In this document: positions 6,273-14,685 of the stretch, one piece after another
How positions within the stretch are numbered: position 1 is the stretch's first letter
Layout: each line of letters begins with the position of its first letter
NCBI GenBank assembly: GCA_036164085.1
Contig: JAYZJV010000037.1
Location: 1 to 15,323, forward strand
Length of the DNA stretch: 15,323 bases
Source: TMED-70 sp036164085
GTDB lineage: Bacteria; Chloroflexota; Dehalococcoidia; Lucifugimonadales; Lucifugimonadaceae
Reading direction: 5' to 3'
Made by a program: the position numbers and the translations under genes
The notes under the pieces: generated by a model
Told to the model about the DNA's origin: nothing
What the model saw: only the letters and a program-made list of their open reading frames with translations
Database searches by the model: none

Positions 6273-6966
6273 CTAGTAGCTTTCCTACAGAATTATGGTC
6301 ATTGAAAATTCCATGCCTTACAGCTACTTCACAAGTAAACATATCTCCTTGGCTTAATGAAATGTTATCTTCCTCAGCATAAACACAATTTAGTTTACTT
6401 TCTAAACAATACATAGATTCTTCATGTTTTGGATGATAATGATTAGGAGCTGCTGCACCAGGATCTAAAATCAATTCTGCAAAATATGTAGATTCTGCTC
6501 CTAAAAAATCTCCAACCATATCATACCTCATTATTCCAGGTTCAAATTCATATGGCTCATTTTTTGATCTGTCAAAAAAACCATTCTCTGGTCTTTCATT
6601 AATAAACTCTGGCTCTGGAACCGATTGTTTTTCAATATTTATTGACGGTGACATAGTTATAATTTTTGCTGTACTATTACCAGTGTTTTCAAATCCATGA
6701 GGCTCAGATTTCTTTGCTAACAAACAATCTCCCTTATAAGCAATGAAGGATTTGTCTCCTAATCTGAAAGTTATGGTTCCATCTGCTACAAAAAGAGTTT
6801 CTTCAACATTTGAAATAATATAATAATCTGAAACACTTCCTTCTTCTAAACTGATTTCATTTACAGAAAGCATATCCGAACCTGTTTCTTTGCCTGTTAA
6901 AAGCAAAGATGTAGCTCCTTTGAAAGGGGTTGATGATACTTGATCATTTCTTTTATTTATTGTCAT
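6226..6966 (-). CDS. Bicupin protein
   Basis: A 246-residue protein with two cupin domains. The second (about 155-240) has full metal-binding motifs: NHYHPKHEESMY (His176, His178, Glu182/183) and GDMFTCEVAVRHGIFN (His218). The first (about 30-105) keeps the beta-barrel pattern and His90 (SEPHGFENTG) but lacks the first His pair, so it is probably structural. I chose ATG 6966 because AAGGA lies seven bases upstream; an open frame extends 15 codons further but only into tenA. It follows tenA by 17 bases and is the last gene of the cyclophilin-like/tenA/cupin operon. A role in handling a thiamine-related or other small metabolite is inferred from context only. Its 3' end overlaps the convergent DHA2 transporter by 47 bases. 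Confidence 0.83.
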   Translation of the reverse strand: MTINKRNDQVSSTPFKGATSLLLTGKETGSDMLSVNEISLEEGSVSDYYIISNVEETLFVADGTITFRLGDKSFIAYKGDCLLAKKSEPHGFENTGNSTAKIITMSPSINIEKQSVPEPEFINERPENGFFDRSKNEPYEFEPGIMRYDMVGDFLGAESTYFAELILDPGAAAPNHYHPKHEESMYCLESKLNCVYAEEDNISLSQGDMFTCEVAVRHGIFNDHNSVGKLLAIHCVLNPPPRVDVD

Positions 6967-6983
6967 TACTAAATCCTTGATAA

Positions 6984-7634
6984 TTATTCTATATTCCAAG
7001 AACTCTCCCAAAATAAAAATTCAAATTCTAAAGATTCTTGGAAAATTTGATTTGCAACCTTATTATCTACTTTTTGTTGAATTGAATCAACATAGTTTAT
7101 AAGCCAGTTCGTTATTTCTTGATATTCAGTCACATTATATGCATTTATCCATCTAAGATGGAACGAGCCTTCTGATGTTTGATTATTTCCCCCTAATCTT
7201 CTTCCAATTTCATCATAACCCCATTGACATGGTAATAAGGAGCAGGAAATATATTCAATATCATATTTATAGGCAGTTGATAACAAATAATTACAATAAG
7301 ATTTTGTAGCAAGAGCGGTTTCTGTAGTAAATAATTCATCTTTTGAAATTCCAAAATCTGAACAAAAAGTTTCATGAAGTGACATTTCAGAATTTAATGT
7401 TTCATTAAGTAATCTCGACCAAAAAGACATTATTTTTTGATCAAAGGATTTCGATATAGCTATCGATATAACTCTACAATACTCAATTAAAAACTTATAA
7501 TCTTGGATCATATAGTGTTTAAACTTTTCTAAATCTAAAGACCCGTCTTGCAAACCTTTTATAAAAGGATGGTTCACATGAGCTTTATTCCAAAGTATTA
7601 AATTATTATTTTTTAGATCTTTTGAAAATGACAT
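6984..7634 (-). CDS. tenA: TenA family aminopyrimidine aminohydrolase (thiaminase II)
   Basis: This 216-residue all-helical protein of the TenA family hydrolyses aminopyrimidine breakdown products of thiamine to HMP for salvage, and can also cleave thiamine. Active-site positions are present: Asp45 in MIQDYKFL, the nucleophile Cys136 in SLLPCQWGYDEIG, and Glu205 in EFEFLFWES, matching Asp44, Cys135 and Glu205 of the Bacillus subtilis enzyme. The protein is full length. Its ATG follows the stop of the upstream cyclophilin-like gene by one base (TAAaATG), so translation is probably coupled. The two partner genes are not standard thiamine genes, and no thiamine riboswitch was seen, so TenA here may act in a modified salvage route. 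Confidence 0.93.
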   Translation of the reverse strand: MSFSKDLKNNNLILWNKAHVNHPFIKGLQDGSLDLEKFKHYMIQDYKFLIEYCRVISIAISKSFDQKIMSFWSRLLNETLNSEMSLHETFCSDFGISKDELFTTETALATKSYCNYLLSTAYKYDIEYISCSLLPCQWGYDEIGRRLGGNNQTSEGSFHLRWINAYNVTEYQEITNWLINYVDSIQQKVDNKVANQIFQESLEFEFLFWESSWNIE

Positions 7635-7635
7635 T

Positions 7636-8007
7636 TTATTTTTTCAAAACTGTAACTTCTGTTCCACCAGACACTTTTTTCAATTGATTTAAATCTCCCA
7701 GAATTTTTCCCATTATATTTGTTGGAGAAGCCGGTCTGATTTCACCTGCCCCACTTATTGGAGTTGAACCAAAAAACAAACAAACTGCATTTCCTGGTGG
7801 CCAAAATGCAATATCTCCTAACTCTACAGTTTCTTTAGCCCATTCGTCATTTTCTAGGCTAATACTAGTAGAAAAATAAATTTCATCACCCCAAGTTTGT
7901 GAAACTCCTTCAATGGGTAACTGATCATATAATGTATTAGAAGTAGGAGAATCATTGAGTTCAGCATTAATTTTGAATTCTCCAAAATCAAAAATTATTT
8001 CTTTCAT
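7636..8007 (-). CDS. Cyclophilin-like fold protein (TM1367-type)
   Basis: This 123-residue protein resembles the small cyclophilin-like fold family (PF04126, TM1367-like). Key stretches are LYDQLPIEG (27-35), TWGDEIYFS and the characteristic GDIAFWPPGNAVCLFFGSTP (63-82), followed by GEIRPASP (91-98). The family has a cyclophilin-type barrel, but prolyl isomerase activity has not been shown in most members, so its role is unknown. An SD-like AAAGGGA lies 8 bases before the ATG. It is the first gene of the operon with tenA and the bicupin. The upstream gap to the divergent mobA-like gene is 63 bases with a TATAAT-like element in it. Confidence 0.82.
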   Translation of the reverse strand: MKEIIFDFGEFKINAELNDSPTSNTLYDQLPIEGVSQTWGDEIYFSTSISLENDEWAKETVELGDIAFWPPGNAVCLFFGSTPISGAGEIRPASPTNIMGKILGDLNQLKKVSGGTEVTVLKK

Positions 8008-8070
8008 AAAATGTCCCTTTAATCAATATTATAAATATATATACTTTTAAAACATGATATTACAAATTAT

Positions 8071-8730
8071 ATGGATAAAAATTCAGCAGTAGTAATTGCC
8101 GGTGGCAAAAATAAAAGAATTAATATGGTTAAACCCCTAATTAATTTAGGCGGGAAACAAATAATAATCAGAATAAACGAAGCACTAAAAGATATATTTT
8201 CAGAAATAATTTTAGTGATTAGAAAAAATCAATCGGATGACATTCCTGATCTGGGAATGACTTTAGGGATGCATATAGTTGAAGATATTTATTCAGATAT
8301 AGGACCTATTTCTGGTATTTACTCAGGTATAAATGAATCTATGAATAATAAGATTTTTGTAATTGGTGGCGATTATCCTTTTTTATCAAGAGAGCTTATA
8401 TTTGAAATGATTCAAAAATCAATTAATAATAAATCAGTTTTTGTAAAAAATAAAAATATAATTAATCCATTACACGGAATTTATATAAAGAATTTATGGG
8501 AAGAAATACTTCTTAAAAATATTAAAAAGAATAAATTTTCTACAAGAGAAATCATTAATGAAAACATTAATAATAAAAACACTCATTTATTAAATTATGA
8601 AACATTTGATAATAATTTTAAAAACAGCCTATTCGATATAGATACTTTAGACGATTTAAAAAAAGCAAAAAAAATTATATTTTCAAAAAAACAAACAGTA
8701 AGACCAGATATCAGGCCTGAAGGATTATAG
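8071..8730 (+). CDS. mobA: MobA-like NTP transferase (molybdenum cofactor nucleotidyltransferase)
   Basis: This 219-residue protein has the nucleotidyltransferase fold of MobA, which attaches GMP to molybdopterin. Matching elements are VVIAGGKNKRINMVKPLINLGG (7-28; compare LAGG-x-S-x-RMG-x-DK), DIGPISGIYSGI (76-87), GGDYPFLS (99-106) with the metal-binding Asp101, and NPLHGIYIK (132-140). FDIDTLDDLKKA is near the end. The loop has RIN in place of the usual RMG, and Lys21 probably replaces the family Lys. It could equally be a MocA-like or other NTP transferase, so the symbol is tentative. The ATG has no SD. It converges on the ABC permease gene with a 6-base gap. A MOSC-domain protein is encoded 4 kb away, consistent with molybdoenzymes in this organism, though none is in the window. 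Confidence 0.72.
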   Translation: MDKNSAVVIAGGKNKRINMVKPLINLGGKQIIIRINEALKDIFSEIILVIRKNQSDDIPDLGMTLGMHIVEDIYSDIGPISGIYSGINESMNNKIFVIGGDYPFLSRELIFEMIQKSINNKSVFVKNKNIINPLHGIYIKNLWEEILLKNIKKNKFSTREIINENINNKNTHLLNYETFDNNFKNSLFDIDTLDDLKKAKKIIFSKKQTVRPDIRPEGL

Positions 8731-8736
8731 AAAGAA

Positions 8737-11700
8737 TTATTCGTATCTTAAAGCCTCAGCAGGATAGGTTTTGCTAGCTTCGTTTGCAGGTATAACACTA
8801 GCTAATATAGAAGCTATAATAGTAATTCCTATCAAAATTCCTACTTCACCAAAAGGAATAACAAATTTTGCCCCCTCTAGTTCTTTAGAAATTTCATTAT
8901 AAATAAGCCAAGATTGTAAAATTCCTAAAAAGATTCCCACAACAATTCCTAAAAGTGTAATAAAAGAAGACTCAATCAAGAATTGGGTTCTTATCATACT
9001 AGATTTAAATCCAATTGCTCTAAGAACACCTATAGATTGCCTTCTTTCAACCACTGCTCTAACTGAAAGAACACCTATGGCAGCTACTCCAACTACTAAA
9101 CCTAAACCACTAAAGCCTTGAAAAAGTTTATTGAAGGCATTGCTTGTTGCTTGCTCTTCTTCTAATCGATTAAGAAGACCATAAGCATTCATCCCATTGG
9201 CCAAAAATGTCTTTTCAAGTTTTTGAGCAAATTCGGTAGGTGATTGATTACCAGATAATGAAAAGTAATAAGTATCTAAAGGAAGATTTTCTTTGGCTAT
9301 ATTATTTCCATTTGAATAAGTTGTATAAAATTTGGCACCTCCACCACCAAATCCTGTCTCTTCAGCTAATCTTTCTACTAAACCTATGACGGTAAAGTTT
9401 TCTGCTTCTTCAGTAGAATTTCTTTTTCTAATTTTTACATCAAATGCTTCAATTTCTTTTTCATCCCCAGGCTCGATAAAAGAAGTTTTAAAGCTCCTAT
9501 CAGGAGGACCAAAAGGGTCTCCTGATGGAATTATTGACCCACTTGCAACTACCAAATTTGGGTTACTTATTAATGATTGCCATATTTCTAAATCAGTAGA
9601 ACCATAATCAGGATCAAAATGTGCCATTCTCCATTTAGTAGTATTCATAAATTCTTCCTCATATGAGATAAGTTTTGAAGTTTTGAATGCTATATTTTCT
9701 CCATCTGCTTCACTTATTTCAACGTTTAACTCAGAAGAACCAAAAACAGAACTATACTCATTCATATTCAAGGAATCTTCAATTTGTCCCTGAATTGGTA
9801 ATTCTGAACTTATAGACGCTTTAATATCAAATCCTCCAGTAACTCTGTCTGGTTGTTCTGATGCTATGTCTCCAATACCATTTAATACAGAAAAAATCAT
9901 CAATGTGAAAATTATCAATCCAAACATAGCAACGGTTAAACCAGTTCTAAATTTAGATGCCATAGGATAACTAATCGCCGTTTTAGTAACAGCTTTTAAT
10001 CCTGAGAACCTTGATAGTATCAAATTTAAGATAAATATTAAAAATCTTGTATTACTCATTAATAGCCAAACAGCTGCTGCTGTAGAAATAGCTCCTCCTA
10101 TAGGCCAAGCCCATGGCCCAGGCTGAGATAGCTCTCCTGTAAATCTTTCAAAAAAACTTAAGGGCAATGAATTAAGTAAAAGTACTAAACCTCCCTCCAA
10201 AGTCCCTCCTATTTGATTGACTGTTTCAGGATCATTTATATATTTAGATGCTATGAATCTAATTAGTAAAGCTATGGCTAAGACTCCTCCTGTTGAACCA
10301 AACCAGATGTTAATATATGCTTCACTTTGAATACCTGTAAGTAAAAGTATTAGAGAAATAACACCTAGTAAAATATATGAATGTTTACCGAACAAAACAA
10401 ATAAGGATCTTATAAAACTAAATGGCCAAGAAACAGGAAAAATCAATAATAATAATAAGCTCCTAAATCTTGGAGCTCTACCAGACAGAATAAAATACAG
10501 CTGTTTTACTGGATAAATCAAGTTCCATAAAAGTTGAAACAGGTTAAATTTAAATGGATCAGGAGCTTTTTTTACAAATTCATCTTTTAGGCCTCTAATT
10601 GCAACAACAATGTTCAAGTTACTAGCCCTGTACGCTGAAAATACAACTGTTATAAATGTCAAAATCAATCCACTGGCAAAAGCAATCAATAAAGATACAG
10701 GAGAATAATATGGAAGTATCTGAAAATTATCAGTACCTATAAGATCTTGAAGTATATAAACCAACCCAAAACTTAGTCCAACGCCCAAAAGAGTACCAAC
10801 TATTGCAGCTAAAAATGAATATAAAGTTCCCTCGTAGGTGAAAAGTTGTATCAAGTCTCTTCTTTTTAAACCGACTGCTCTAGCCATACCTAGTTCAGTA
10901 GATCTTGCTGCCGCAAGTAATACAAAAACTAGAAAAATCAAAAGCATTCCGACCATTATAGAAAATGATCCAAATATTGAAAAAATTGTAGTTACTCCTG
11001 TAGAAACAGCTTCTGCTAATCTCACACCATCACTTTTCACATTGTCTACTCTTAATCTTGTTAGTTCCTGAGACATCATTAATAGTTTCCCAGCTTCCTC
11101 TTGTAGTTCAGATTTTTGTAAGATTCCAAGTAATACTAATTGGGTTGGGTAATCAGTGATAGTTGTAATGAAGTCATCATCATAGATGTCTTTACCAAGT
11201 TTTTCAGATAATTCTATTAGTGTTTCAGAAGTTTCCTTGTCAGTGTCCTTGATTGATATAGATTCATTATTCAAAATTGTAGGAATATCATTAGTTTTTA
11301 ATAAATTGAAGACTTCTTGTGCAACATTTTGGTTTGTTAAATTAGATCTCAAAAATTTAGTTACATCTTCTGAATATTCTAAAGATTCATCTCCCTCCCC
11401 TATGTTTGAAACTGCAATATTTGTTAACTTATTCTCCTTACCAAGAAAATTTTGTAATGTGTTAAGTTCAAATGTCACATATGGATAAGTACTTCCTCCA
11501 GTTAAACCTCCTGCTTTTAGTACATCAGCGACTATAAATTCATTTGGTCCATTTTTTGTATAAATTTGAATAGTATCTCCCTTTTGGAGCTTTAGTATTC
11601 TACCAGCATCATAATTTATAAAAACTTTGTCAGGCCCAAGTAAATCAACAGAAACTTTTTCACCATCTAAATTTTCAAATTTTTTCTGAATAGAAAAATC

Positions 11701-12174
11701 AAAGTCAATACCTCTAATATTCATACTGCTTTCAGCAACATCTTTTTGGTTATTTGATGAAGGCAAAGTTGTTTGAATATATGGTATCAATTGTTCTATA
11801 TTTGTATTGTCTTTTGAAATATTTTGAACATGAGTAAACTCTGAATAATCAAAATATTCGTCCCCAAAAAGTTGTTTCCCTGGACCTTTAATCACTTCAT
11901 CAACTGGACCTAAACTGTCGACAGCAACATATCTTATAGAATACCTAACTGTGTCCCCTATCCCTAGGGAGGTCGCAATAATTATTGAACTAAGCATAAG
12001 TCCAATAACAATTAATAGGCTTTGACCTTTCCTTCTAGGTATATTCCTAGTTCCCATTTTAAATAAAATAAATCTTCTTATTGCACCAAAAGTTACTAAC
12101 ACAAAAATAACTATCAATAAAATAGCCATAACAATAGCTAGATTGTTTGCTGGTATTCCAAAAATTTTATCCAT
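8737..12174 (-). CDS. Two-module FtsX-family ABC transporter permease
   Basis: This 1145-residue protein carries two MacB/FtsX-type modules. Module 1 has TM segments at about 8-31 and 50-70, an extracytoplasmic domain (about 75-385), and three FtsX helices (about 393-530) including ARSTELGMARAVGLKRRDLIQLF. A linker with further membrane helices (about 565-760) follows. Module 2 has a second periplasmic domain (about 765-1010) and a closing FtsX block (about 1021-1138) with ERRQSIGVLRAIGFKSSMIRTQFL. Such fused permeases pair with a LolD/MacB-like ATPase and act as mechanotransmission machines, commonly for lipoprotein or peptide handling or export; the substrate here is unknown. The start overlaps the stop of the ATPase gene by one base (TAATG), so the two are coupled. 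Its stop lies 6 bases from the convergent mobA-like gene. Confidence 0.9.
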   Translation of the reverse strand: MDKIFGIPANNLAIVMAILLIVIFVLVTFGAIRRFILFKMGTRNIPRRKGQSLLIVIGLMLSSIIIATSLGIGDTVRYSIRYVAVDSLGPVDEVIKGPGKQLFGDEYFDYSEFTHVQNISKDNTNIEQLIPYIQTTLPSSNNQKDVAESSMNIRGIDFDFSIQKKFENLDGEKVSVDLLGPDKVFINYDAGRILKLQKGDTIQIYTKNGPNEFIVADVLKAGGLTGGSTYPYVTFELNTLQNFLGKENKLTNIAVSNIGEGDESLEYSEDVTKFLRSNLTNQNVAQEVFNLLKTNDIPTILNNESISIKDTDKETSETLIELSEKLGKDIYDDDFITTITDYPTQLVLLGILQKSELQEEAGKLLMMSQELTRLRVDNVKSDGVRLAEAVSTGVTTIFSIFGSFSIMVGMLLIFLVFVLLAAARSTELGMARAVGLKRRDLIQLFTYEGTLYSFLAAIVGTLLGVGLSFGLVYILQDLIGTDNFQILPYYSPVSLLIAFASGLILTFITVVFSAYRASNLNIVVAIRGLKDEFVKKAPDPFKFNLFQLLWNLIYPVKQLYFILSGRAPRFRSLLLLLIFPVSWPFSFIRSLFVLFGKHSYILLGVISLILLLTGIQSEAYINIWFGSTGGVLAIALLIRFIASKYINDPETVNQIGGTLEGGLVLLLNSLPLSFFERFTGELSQPGPWAWPIGGAISTAAAVWLLMSNTRFLIFILNLILSRFSGLKAVTKTAISYPMASKFRTGLTVAMFGLIIFTLMIFSVLNGIGDIASEQPDRVTGGFDIKASISSELPIQGQIEDSLNMNEYSSVFGSSELNVEISEADGENIAFKTSKLISYEEEFMNTTKWRMAHFDPDYGSTDLEIWQSLISNPNLVVASGSIIPSGDPFGPPDRSFKTSFIEPGDEKEIEAFDVKIRKRNSTEEAENFTVIGLVERLAEETGFGGGGAKFYTTYSNGNNIAKENLPLDTYYFSLSGNQSPTEFAQKLEKTFLANGMNAYGLLNRLEEEQATSNAFNKLFQGFSGLGLVVGVAAIGVLSVRAVVERRQSIGVLRAIGFKSSMIRTQFLIESSFITLLGIVVGIFLGILQSWLIYNEISKELEGAKFVIPFGEVGILIGITIIASILASVIPANEASKTYPAEALRYE

Positions 12175-12851
12175 TACTTAGAAATTTCTCCATCTTTCAT
12201 ATTAATGATTCTATGTGTTCTTCCACCAACATAATCTGAGTGTGTAACTATAACAAATGTTTGATTATTATCTTTATTTAATTGGATCAATAAGTCCATG
12301 ATTACTTGTTCATTTTCACTATCTAAGTTTCCGGTTGGCTCATCAGCCCAAACTATAGCTGGATCATTTACTAAAGCTCTAGCTAATGTAACCCTTTGTC
12401 TTTGTCCTCCTGAAAGTTGTCCTGGTAACTGGTGTTGTTGATTTTCTAGATCAACTTCTATAAGTTTTTGTATTGCTTTAGATCTAGCATCTTTTCCAGA
12501 AAATCCAGATACAAGCAAAGGAAGTTCAACATTTTCAACTGCAGTAAGTACTGGTAAAAGATTATATGTTTGAAAAACAAATCCCATTTTTTTTGCTCTA
12601 AATTCACTCAATTGGTCATCTGATTGTTCTTTCAATGATCTCCCCTGTATAAGAATGCTCCCATCATCGAATGTGTCTAACCCCGACAGACAGTTTAGCA
12701 ATGTTGTTTTACCACATCCACTTGGTCCCATTACTCCTACTATTTCACCTTCTTCTATTGCTATATCTACTCCGCGCAAAGCATGAACTTGTTGATCTTT
12801 TAATCCATAATATTTATGAAGATTGTTTGTTGAGATTACGATTTCAGACAT
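12174..12851 (-). CDS. ABC transporter ATP-binding protein (LolD/MacB type)
   Basis: This 225-residue ATPase is the size of a single nucleotide-binding domain. It has Walker A GPSGCGKT (42-49), the Q-loop Gln94 (FVFQTYNLLP), signature LSGGQ (146-150), Walker B with catalytic Glu171 (VWADEP), the D-loop SEN region and H-loop His204 (VTHSD). The pattern NLLPVLTAVENVELPL is typical of the MacB/LolD/FtsE subfamily. It energises the two-module FtsX permease encoded next to it and is probably dimeric on the cytoplasmic face. AGGA lies five bases before the ATG. A promoter in the 162-base upstream gap is likely but weak by eye. Confidence 0.95.
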   Translation of the reverse strand: MSEIVISTNNLHKYYGLKDQQVHALRGVDIAIEEGEIVGVMGPSGCGKTTLLNCLSGLDTFDDGSILIQGRSLKEQSDDQLSEFRAKKMGFVFQTYNLLPVLTAVENVELPLLVSGFSGKDARSKAIQKLIEVDLENQQHQLPGQLSGGQRQRVTLARALVNDPAIVWADEPTGNLDSENEQVIMDLLIQLNKDNNQTFVIVTHSDYVGGRTHRIINMKDGEISK

Positions 12852-13000
12852 TTTATTCCTAAGTTTTTGATTTATATTCTAATTTTATATCAACTTTGTG
12901 AAGATTTAATGAATAAATATTCTTTATGAATAGTTTTTTTTCTTTATCAATTCTATAAAAAAAAAGAGCTATTTACACAAATAATTGTTATTGATATATA

Positions 13001-13013
13001 TATACTTCAAATT
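13001..13013 (+). promoter_or_regulatory. -10 element placing the transcript start at the phosphatase ATG
   Basis: TATACT at 13001-13006 is followed by exactly seven bases and then the ATG at 13014, the same spacing and box as at the Met leader ORF. There is no purine-rich SD. This suggests a leaderless message. A good -35 box is not visible at 17-18 bases. Confidence 0.4.
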
Positions 13014-13610
13014 ATGAAAAAAATAATAATCGTTAGACACGGCCAAACCAATTCCAACGCAGAAGGTTTAACTCAAGGTCAAATCGACACTGACTTAAAT
13101 ACAATTGGAATAGAACAAGCTAAAAAAGCAGGTACGTTTATCAGGAATAACTATAATATTATTGAAGCTTGGGCGAGTGACCTAAAAAGAACTCAACAAA
13201 CTGCAAAAGAAATTATTAAAGATTTTAAAACATCTGAACTTTTAAGAGAAATGTCATTTGGAAAATGGGAAAATCATTTGTTTAAAAATATCATTTCTGA
13301 ATATCCTGAATTAGTTAAAGAATATTCTAATGCAAGCGAAAAATTTAAAGCGCCAGATGGAGAATCTTTTGAAGATATGCATGTTAGGTCTATCAATTTT
13401 CTAAAAAAAATAAATATGAATGATCAAAAAGAAATATTAATAGTTTCTCACGGGGGATTTATGAGAGTTTTTCTATGCTCCATTTTGGGCCTCCCAAAAA
13501 GAAATTTATTAAATTTTCAGTTTGAAAACTGTTCAATTACAGAAATCATAAAATATGAAAATAAAGAACCTATTCTTACTAAAATAAATTACACAGACCA
13601 TCTAGAATAG
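13014..13610 (+). CDS. Histidine phosphatase family protein (PGM-like)
   Basis: This 198-residue protein belongs to the cofactor-independent-looking branch of the phosphoglycerate-mutase-like histidine phosphatases. The catalytic RHG motif is at residues 8-10 with His9 as the phosphorylated histidine, followed by TNSNAEGLTQG. Other active-site residues are Arg59 (SDLKRTQQTA), Glu79 (LLREMSFGKWE) and His146 (IVSHGG). The size and sequence are closer to GpmB/CobC-type phosphatases than to glycolytic mutases, so the substrate may be a phosphosugar, phosphoserine or cobalamin intermediate; it cannot be decided here. No SD is seen before the ATG. The zinc-ribbon and SDR genes follow in the same direction after a 49-base gap. 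Confidence 0.9.
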   Translation: MKKIIIVRHGQTNSNAEGLTQGQIDTDLNTIGIEQAKKAGTFIRNNYNIIEAWASDLKRTQQTAKEIIKDFKTSELLREMSFGKWENHLFKNIISEYPELVKEYSNASEKFKAPDGESFEDMHVRSINFLKKINMNDQKEILIVSHGGFMRVFLCSILGLPKRNLLNFQFENCSITEIIKYENKEPILTKINYTDHLE

Positions 13611-13659
13611 AGATTCTTACTAAAAAATGTTAAAATATAAGAATAAGTAATTTAATTCT

Positions 13660-13905
13660 ATGGTTCAAAGAAAATCTAAAAAAAATGATCCCTCTGAAGA
13701 AAATGTCATAGAGCCTTGCCCTGCATCTAAAGATGGGTCGGCTTGCCATTGGGTAATCGATCCTCCAAATGGCCCTGTTTCCTCTGGAAAATGTAAAAAA
13801 TGTGGAGAATCTAAAGAGTTTAAAAATTCAGTAGAATTTTCATCTTGGTACGGTTCAAAATCTGATTTCGATGATAAGAAAAAATCCAAAGATAAATCTA
13901 AATAA
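13660..13905 (+). CDS. Small zinc-ribbon-like conserved hypothetical protein
   Basis: An 81-residue protein with a central motif, CPASKDGSACHWVIDPPNG, followed by SSGKCKKCGESKEFKNS. The probable metal ligands are Cys20 or His30 with Cys29, and Cys45 and Cys48. The block CHWVI-x-PPNGP-x-SxGxCKxCGxxKEFxNS is, from memory, a conserved pattern in small proteins of several Gram-positive-like and Chloroflexota genomes; I cannot confirm this here. The C-terminus is highly charged (DDKKKSKDKSK) and the N-terminus is basic. It may bind nucleic acid or a protein partner, but function is unknown. It sits in the cluster with the histidine phosphatase upstream and the SDR gene 3 bases downstream. The open frame on the opposite strand here is a shadow. 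Confidence 0.75.
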   Translation: MVQRKSKKNDPSEENVIEPCPASKDGSACHWVIDPPNGPVSSGKCKKCGESKEFKNSVEFSSWYGSKSDFDDKKKSKDKSK

Positions 13906-13908
13906 ATT

Positions 13909-14685
13909 ATGGATTTAGGCATAAAAAATAAAACAGCTCTTATAACTGGTGGCTCTAGAGGTTTGGGTTTAGCTTCTGCTATATCTTTAGCAAAAGAGGG
14001 TGTAAATCTAGTAATATGCGCTAGATCTAAAGAAGATTTACAAAAAGCAGAAAAGAAACTGAATAAATATAACGTAAAAGTTATATCTATTGTTCAAGAA
14101 TTATCTAACGAAAAATCTGTTAATGATTTTTATAAAAAAATAAAATCAAATACCTCTCAAATAGATATTCTAGTAAATAATGTAGGTGGAAGTTTAGGTA
14201 CAACTTCTTTAATTAAGTCTGAACTTAAAGATTTTCAAAAGGTTATGGACATAAATACTTGGGTTGCAATCAGCCTTTCTAAAATTTTTGTAGGAGATAT
14301 GATTGATAATGGTTGGGGAAGAATAATAAATATTGCATCAATTTATGGCAGAGAATATGGTGGATCTGCTCCATATATGGCTGCAAAAGCTGCATTGATA
14401 GCAGCAACAAAACATACAGCATTAGACTTGGCTAAGACAGGTGTCACTGCTAATTGTATAGCACCAGGTTCTATTAAACACGAAAAAGGTAGCTGGGAAA
14501 AATTTGTAGATAACAATGATGATGAAGTTGTAAATAACTTTATTGAAAAAAACTTACCAATGGGTAAATTTGGATTCCCTGAAGCTGTTGGAGATACAGT
14601 AGCCTTCCTTGCTTCAAAGAATTCAGAGATGATATTGGGAACTTGTCTAAATGTAGATGGTGGACAATCAAACAGTTTGTTTTAA
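13909..14685 (+). CDS. Short-chain dehydrogenase/reductase (FabG-like)
   Basis: This 258-residue Rossmann oxidoreductase of the classical SDR family has cofactor motif TGGSRGLG (13-20), NNVGG (90-94) and the catalytic tetrad Asn116, Ser144, Tyr156 and Lys160 (APYMAAKAAL). Arg39 in CARSKED favours NADP(H) rather than NAD(H). The C-terminal LGTCLNVDGGQS is typical. It is probably a 3-oxoacyl-ACP reductase-like enzyme or a related alcohol or sugar dehydrogenase; the substrate is not decidable. It starts three bases after the zinc-ribbon gene stop, so the two are likely co-transcribed. No SD is visible. It converges on rplL with a 24-base gap and no clear terminator. Confidence 0.9.
   Translation: MDLGIKNKTALITGGSRGLGLASAISLAKEGVNLVICARSKEDLQKAEKKLNKYNVKVISIVQELSNEKSVNDFYKKIKSNTSQIDILVNNVGGSLGTTSLIKSELKDFQKVMDINTWVAISLSKIFVGDMIDNGWGRIINIASIYGREYGGSAPYMAAKAALIAATKHTALDLAKTGVTANCIAPGSIKHEKGSWEKFVDNNDDEVVNNFIEKNLPMGKFGFPEAVGDTVAFLASKNSEMILGTCLNVDGGQSNSLF

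Noticed and set aside
6967..7011. Longer cupin start at 7011
   Set aside because: This adds 15 residues that are antisense-free but overlap tenA's 3' end; the ATG at 6966 has a good SD (AAGGA) and the extra residues do not resemble the domain.
7193..7375. 60-residue minus-strand open frame inside tenA
   Set aside because: It is out of frame within an intact tenA whose catalytic residues are all present.
9332..9607. Plus-strand open frames inside the ABC permease and ATPase genes (also 10838-11071, 11186-11488, 12671-12862)
   Set aside because: They lie antisense within well-supported conserved genes and show no recognisable domain; they are shadows.
13606..13630. AGAAT-AGAG-ATTCT hairpin after the phosphatase gene as a terminator
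   Set aside because: The stem is only 5 AT-rich bases and is not followed by a T-run, so it is expected by chance in this AT-rich DNA.
13665..13922. 85-residue open frame on the minus strand opposite the zinc-ribbon gene
   Set aside because: It overlaps the cysteine-motif gene almost entirely, has no family resemblance and no SD; it is an antisense shadow.
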